In this document: in pieces, positions 62,456 through 64,000 of the stretch
Position numbering within the stretch: position 1 is the stretch's first letter
Layout: the number at the start of each line of letters is the position of its first letter
Assembly: GCA_933228675.1 (NCBI GenBank)
Contig: OW121742.1
Span: 105,369,240-105,433,239, forward strand
Source: Stomorhina lunata
Lineage: Eukaryota; Arthropoda; Insecta; Diptera; Rhiniidae
DNA: 64,000 nucleotides
Direction: 5' to 3'
Notes under the pieces: model-generated
What the model saw: the letters and a program-made list of their open reading frames with translations, nothing else
Told to the model about the DNA's origin: nothing
The model's database searches: none
Translations under genes and position numbers: made by a program

Positions 62456-63180
62456 AAGTATTATGTTACTTTAAATTTAACTATTTTCTTATCATTAAAA
62501 AATCTTTTTACATTAGTACCCCAAGTCCAATAAGACACTAAAACACATGTAATTTTTGTGTGTTAAAACTTTAATTTTCCTTTTGAAAAGTTTCATGTAC
62601 ATAAATTATTTAATCCTTTTGCAAATCATATCAAAAATTTGTACATGACTGCTTAAAGCTGCAGTTTTTTTTTTTTTTTTTCAAAATAAATTTGTATTAA
62701 AAGTTGCACTAGAGCCAATATAGTCTTCTACTACAAAAAAAAGATCCATTTATAAAAATCATTGTTTTATATAAAATACATGAACACACATGCAAATTTA
62801 TGTAGATTTGCAAATATAAAATATTTACTCTACAAGAAGAGACAAGAGTGTGTTTGTGTGTATATGAAGGATGAAGACCGGTATAGGACTAAATGTAGAC
62901 ACATACATACATATATCGTTCCTATACTTATGGTAACCAGAATTGTATGAGGAATACTTAGACTGATTATGGATTTATTTTGGAAAAATACACCAATACC
63001 TGTTGAAAGATAAATTTAAATGTTTAGTACTTTATTTCTTGTACATTTCAGTTAACGACATGATTGATAGTTATATACACAATATTCAGTTTATATTATA
63101 TGTTGAAATGCAGAGAGGTACAAGTTATAATATACAAAATTTTAAATGACAGTGAAGCTTCTTTAATGGATTTATTTTAA
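62456..63180. other. AT-rich unique DNA
   Basis: Poly-T run at about 62667-62682 and a few CA-rich words. No gene supported; a short open frame at 62762-62950 has no recognisable domain. Confidence 0.5.
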
Positions 63181-63300
63181 ACAAGTAAGAGTGTTATATT
63201 CGGCTATGCCGAATCTTATATACCCACCATCAAGTTGTGTTAAATTTAGAAATATCTCTCATATATCTACGAGGAAGCAGCTAATTCAAAATGTGGACCA
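63181..63300 (+). mobile_element. End fragment of an ACAAGTAAG-type repeat
   Basis: AAACAAGTAAGAGTGTTATA, a perfect hairpin ATTCGG-CTATG-CCGAAT, then TATACCCACCATCAAGTTGT and CATATATCTACGAGG. It is the plus-strand counterpart of 21304-21415. The hairpin is intact here. Confidence 0.8.
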
Positions 63301-63445
63301 AATTCGAAAAAAGTTGTTAAGCTAGTTGGTACTGTTAGTAAAATATTTGGACTAAATTCAGTTGCAGGAGCTTTATAGTTCAACATTTAAAAGTATGAAA
63401 GTGGTTTCCCTAGTATTTACTTTGAACAAAATTTGATATCGTAAA

Positions 63446-63746
63446 CTGGGGCTAAATTACCGCATTCAATATCGATCGAAAACTTAGACTTTTAAGCGAA
63501 TATTGTGAAGTATACTTTAGGGATGTTCAAAATTACTTCGACGCTAAAAGTTTATAGACATTTGGTATCCACTTTGATTCGTTAATAATATATATTGTTC
63601 AATTAAAACTCTTTTTCTATTGTTCATCTTTTGGAAATAAATTCGAAAAAATATAGTAATGTTGATTATCCTTAAAGTATGCTATACAAATATTTTGAAA
63701 ATATCTAAGATTTCTATCGATATCGAATGTCATAATTTGGCCCCTG
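63446..63746 (+). mobile_element. MITE family M, copy 5
   Basis: Ends TGGGGCTAAATTACCGCATT and TCATAATTTGGCCCCTGGC are inverted copies. The interior TTTAGGGATGTTCAAAATTA and CTTAAAGTATGCTATACAAA is as in other copies. About 300 bp, with an internal deletion relative to copies 2-4 after AAAATATAGTAA. Confidence 0.88.
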
Positions 63747-64000
63747 GCATAGTTGTATATAAATAAGTTATTAATAGCTTATCGTTTAGCTTAATATTTA
63801 ACTTAACCCTGGAACGTCATCCTTATTTTACATACACTAACGTCATCCTTCGTCATTTTGACTACGTATACTTCAAGAGACTATAAAACTCTTCGTGAGC
63901 AAAAATGGATATCAAAATAGTTTTCTTATGTATTAATAGACTTTTTTAATAAATCTTTAAAGAAATTCATTTGTTTATTTCTTAAATTTTAATAAAAACT

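Overview
The window is eukaryotic, very AT-rich and almost entirely non-coding. The repeat types (hairpin-ended 'ACAAGTAAG' repeats, foldback elements bounded by 'TATACCCACC', CTGT arrays inside such elements, a rosa-like mariner) suggest a higher (calyptrate) fly such as a blowfly or flesh fly. That is inference from repeat style, not a species identification.

Only one host gene is supported. Two short exons on the + strand (27560-27756 and 31496-31626) have good splice sites and join in phase 0 across a 3.7 kb intron. They encode part of a cysteine-rich, probably secreted protein whose Cys spacing resembles the segment after the IGFBP domain in CRIM1-type proteins, followed by a basic RRRRKR stretch. 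If exon 2 splices onward, as its consensus donor suggests, the window is mostly the inside of one giant gene: at least 27.5 kb of intron upstream and at least 32 kb downstream.

Layout. 1-27.5 kb: a 31-bp satellite (565-2837), a very uniform 11-bp satellite (4542-5379), a MITE, a broken non-LTR retrotransposon on the minus strand (to about 9770), then many nested elements (12.3-25.3 kb): two long-TIR or CTGT-bearing elements, two elements ending in CCCAGC with tRNA-like sequences inside, a SINE-like copy, a foldback element, and an element called X here that carries a roughly 130-bp satellite. 25.4-29.3 kb: a 35-bp satellite lying on both sides of exon 1. 29.3-30.5 kb: an inverted copy of X. 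31.7-58.8 kb: five blocks of a second 31-bp satellite (about 15 kb together) with strand switches. Between the blocks are a DD41D mariner (36360-37642), several copies of a roughly 320-bp MITE and AT-rich unique DNA. 59.9-62.5 kb: a third 31-bp satellite. 63.2-63.7 kb: more MITE and repeat-end fragments.

The most notable points are the hidden gene inside satellite-filled introns, three satellites of exactly 31 bp (two sharing a CTATAGAAAA core in register), and the confinement of each satellite to its own part of the gene. No CRISPR array, operon, rRNA or convincing functional tRNA gene was seen.
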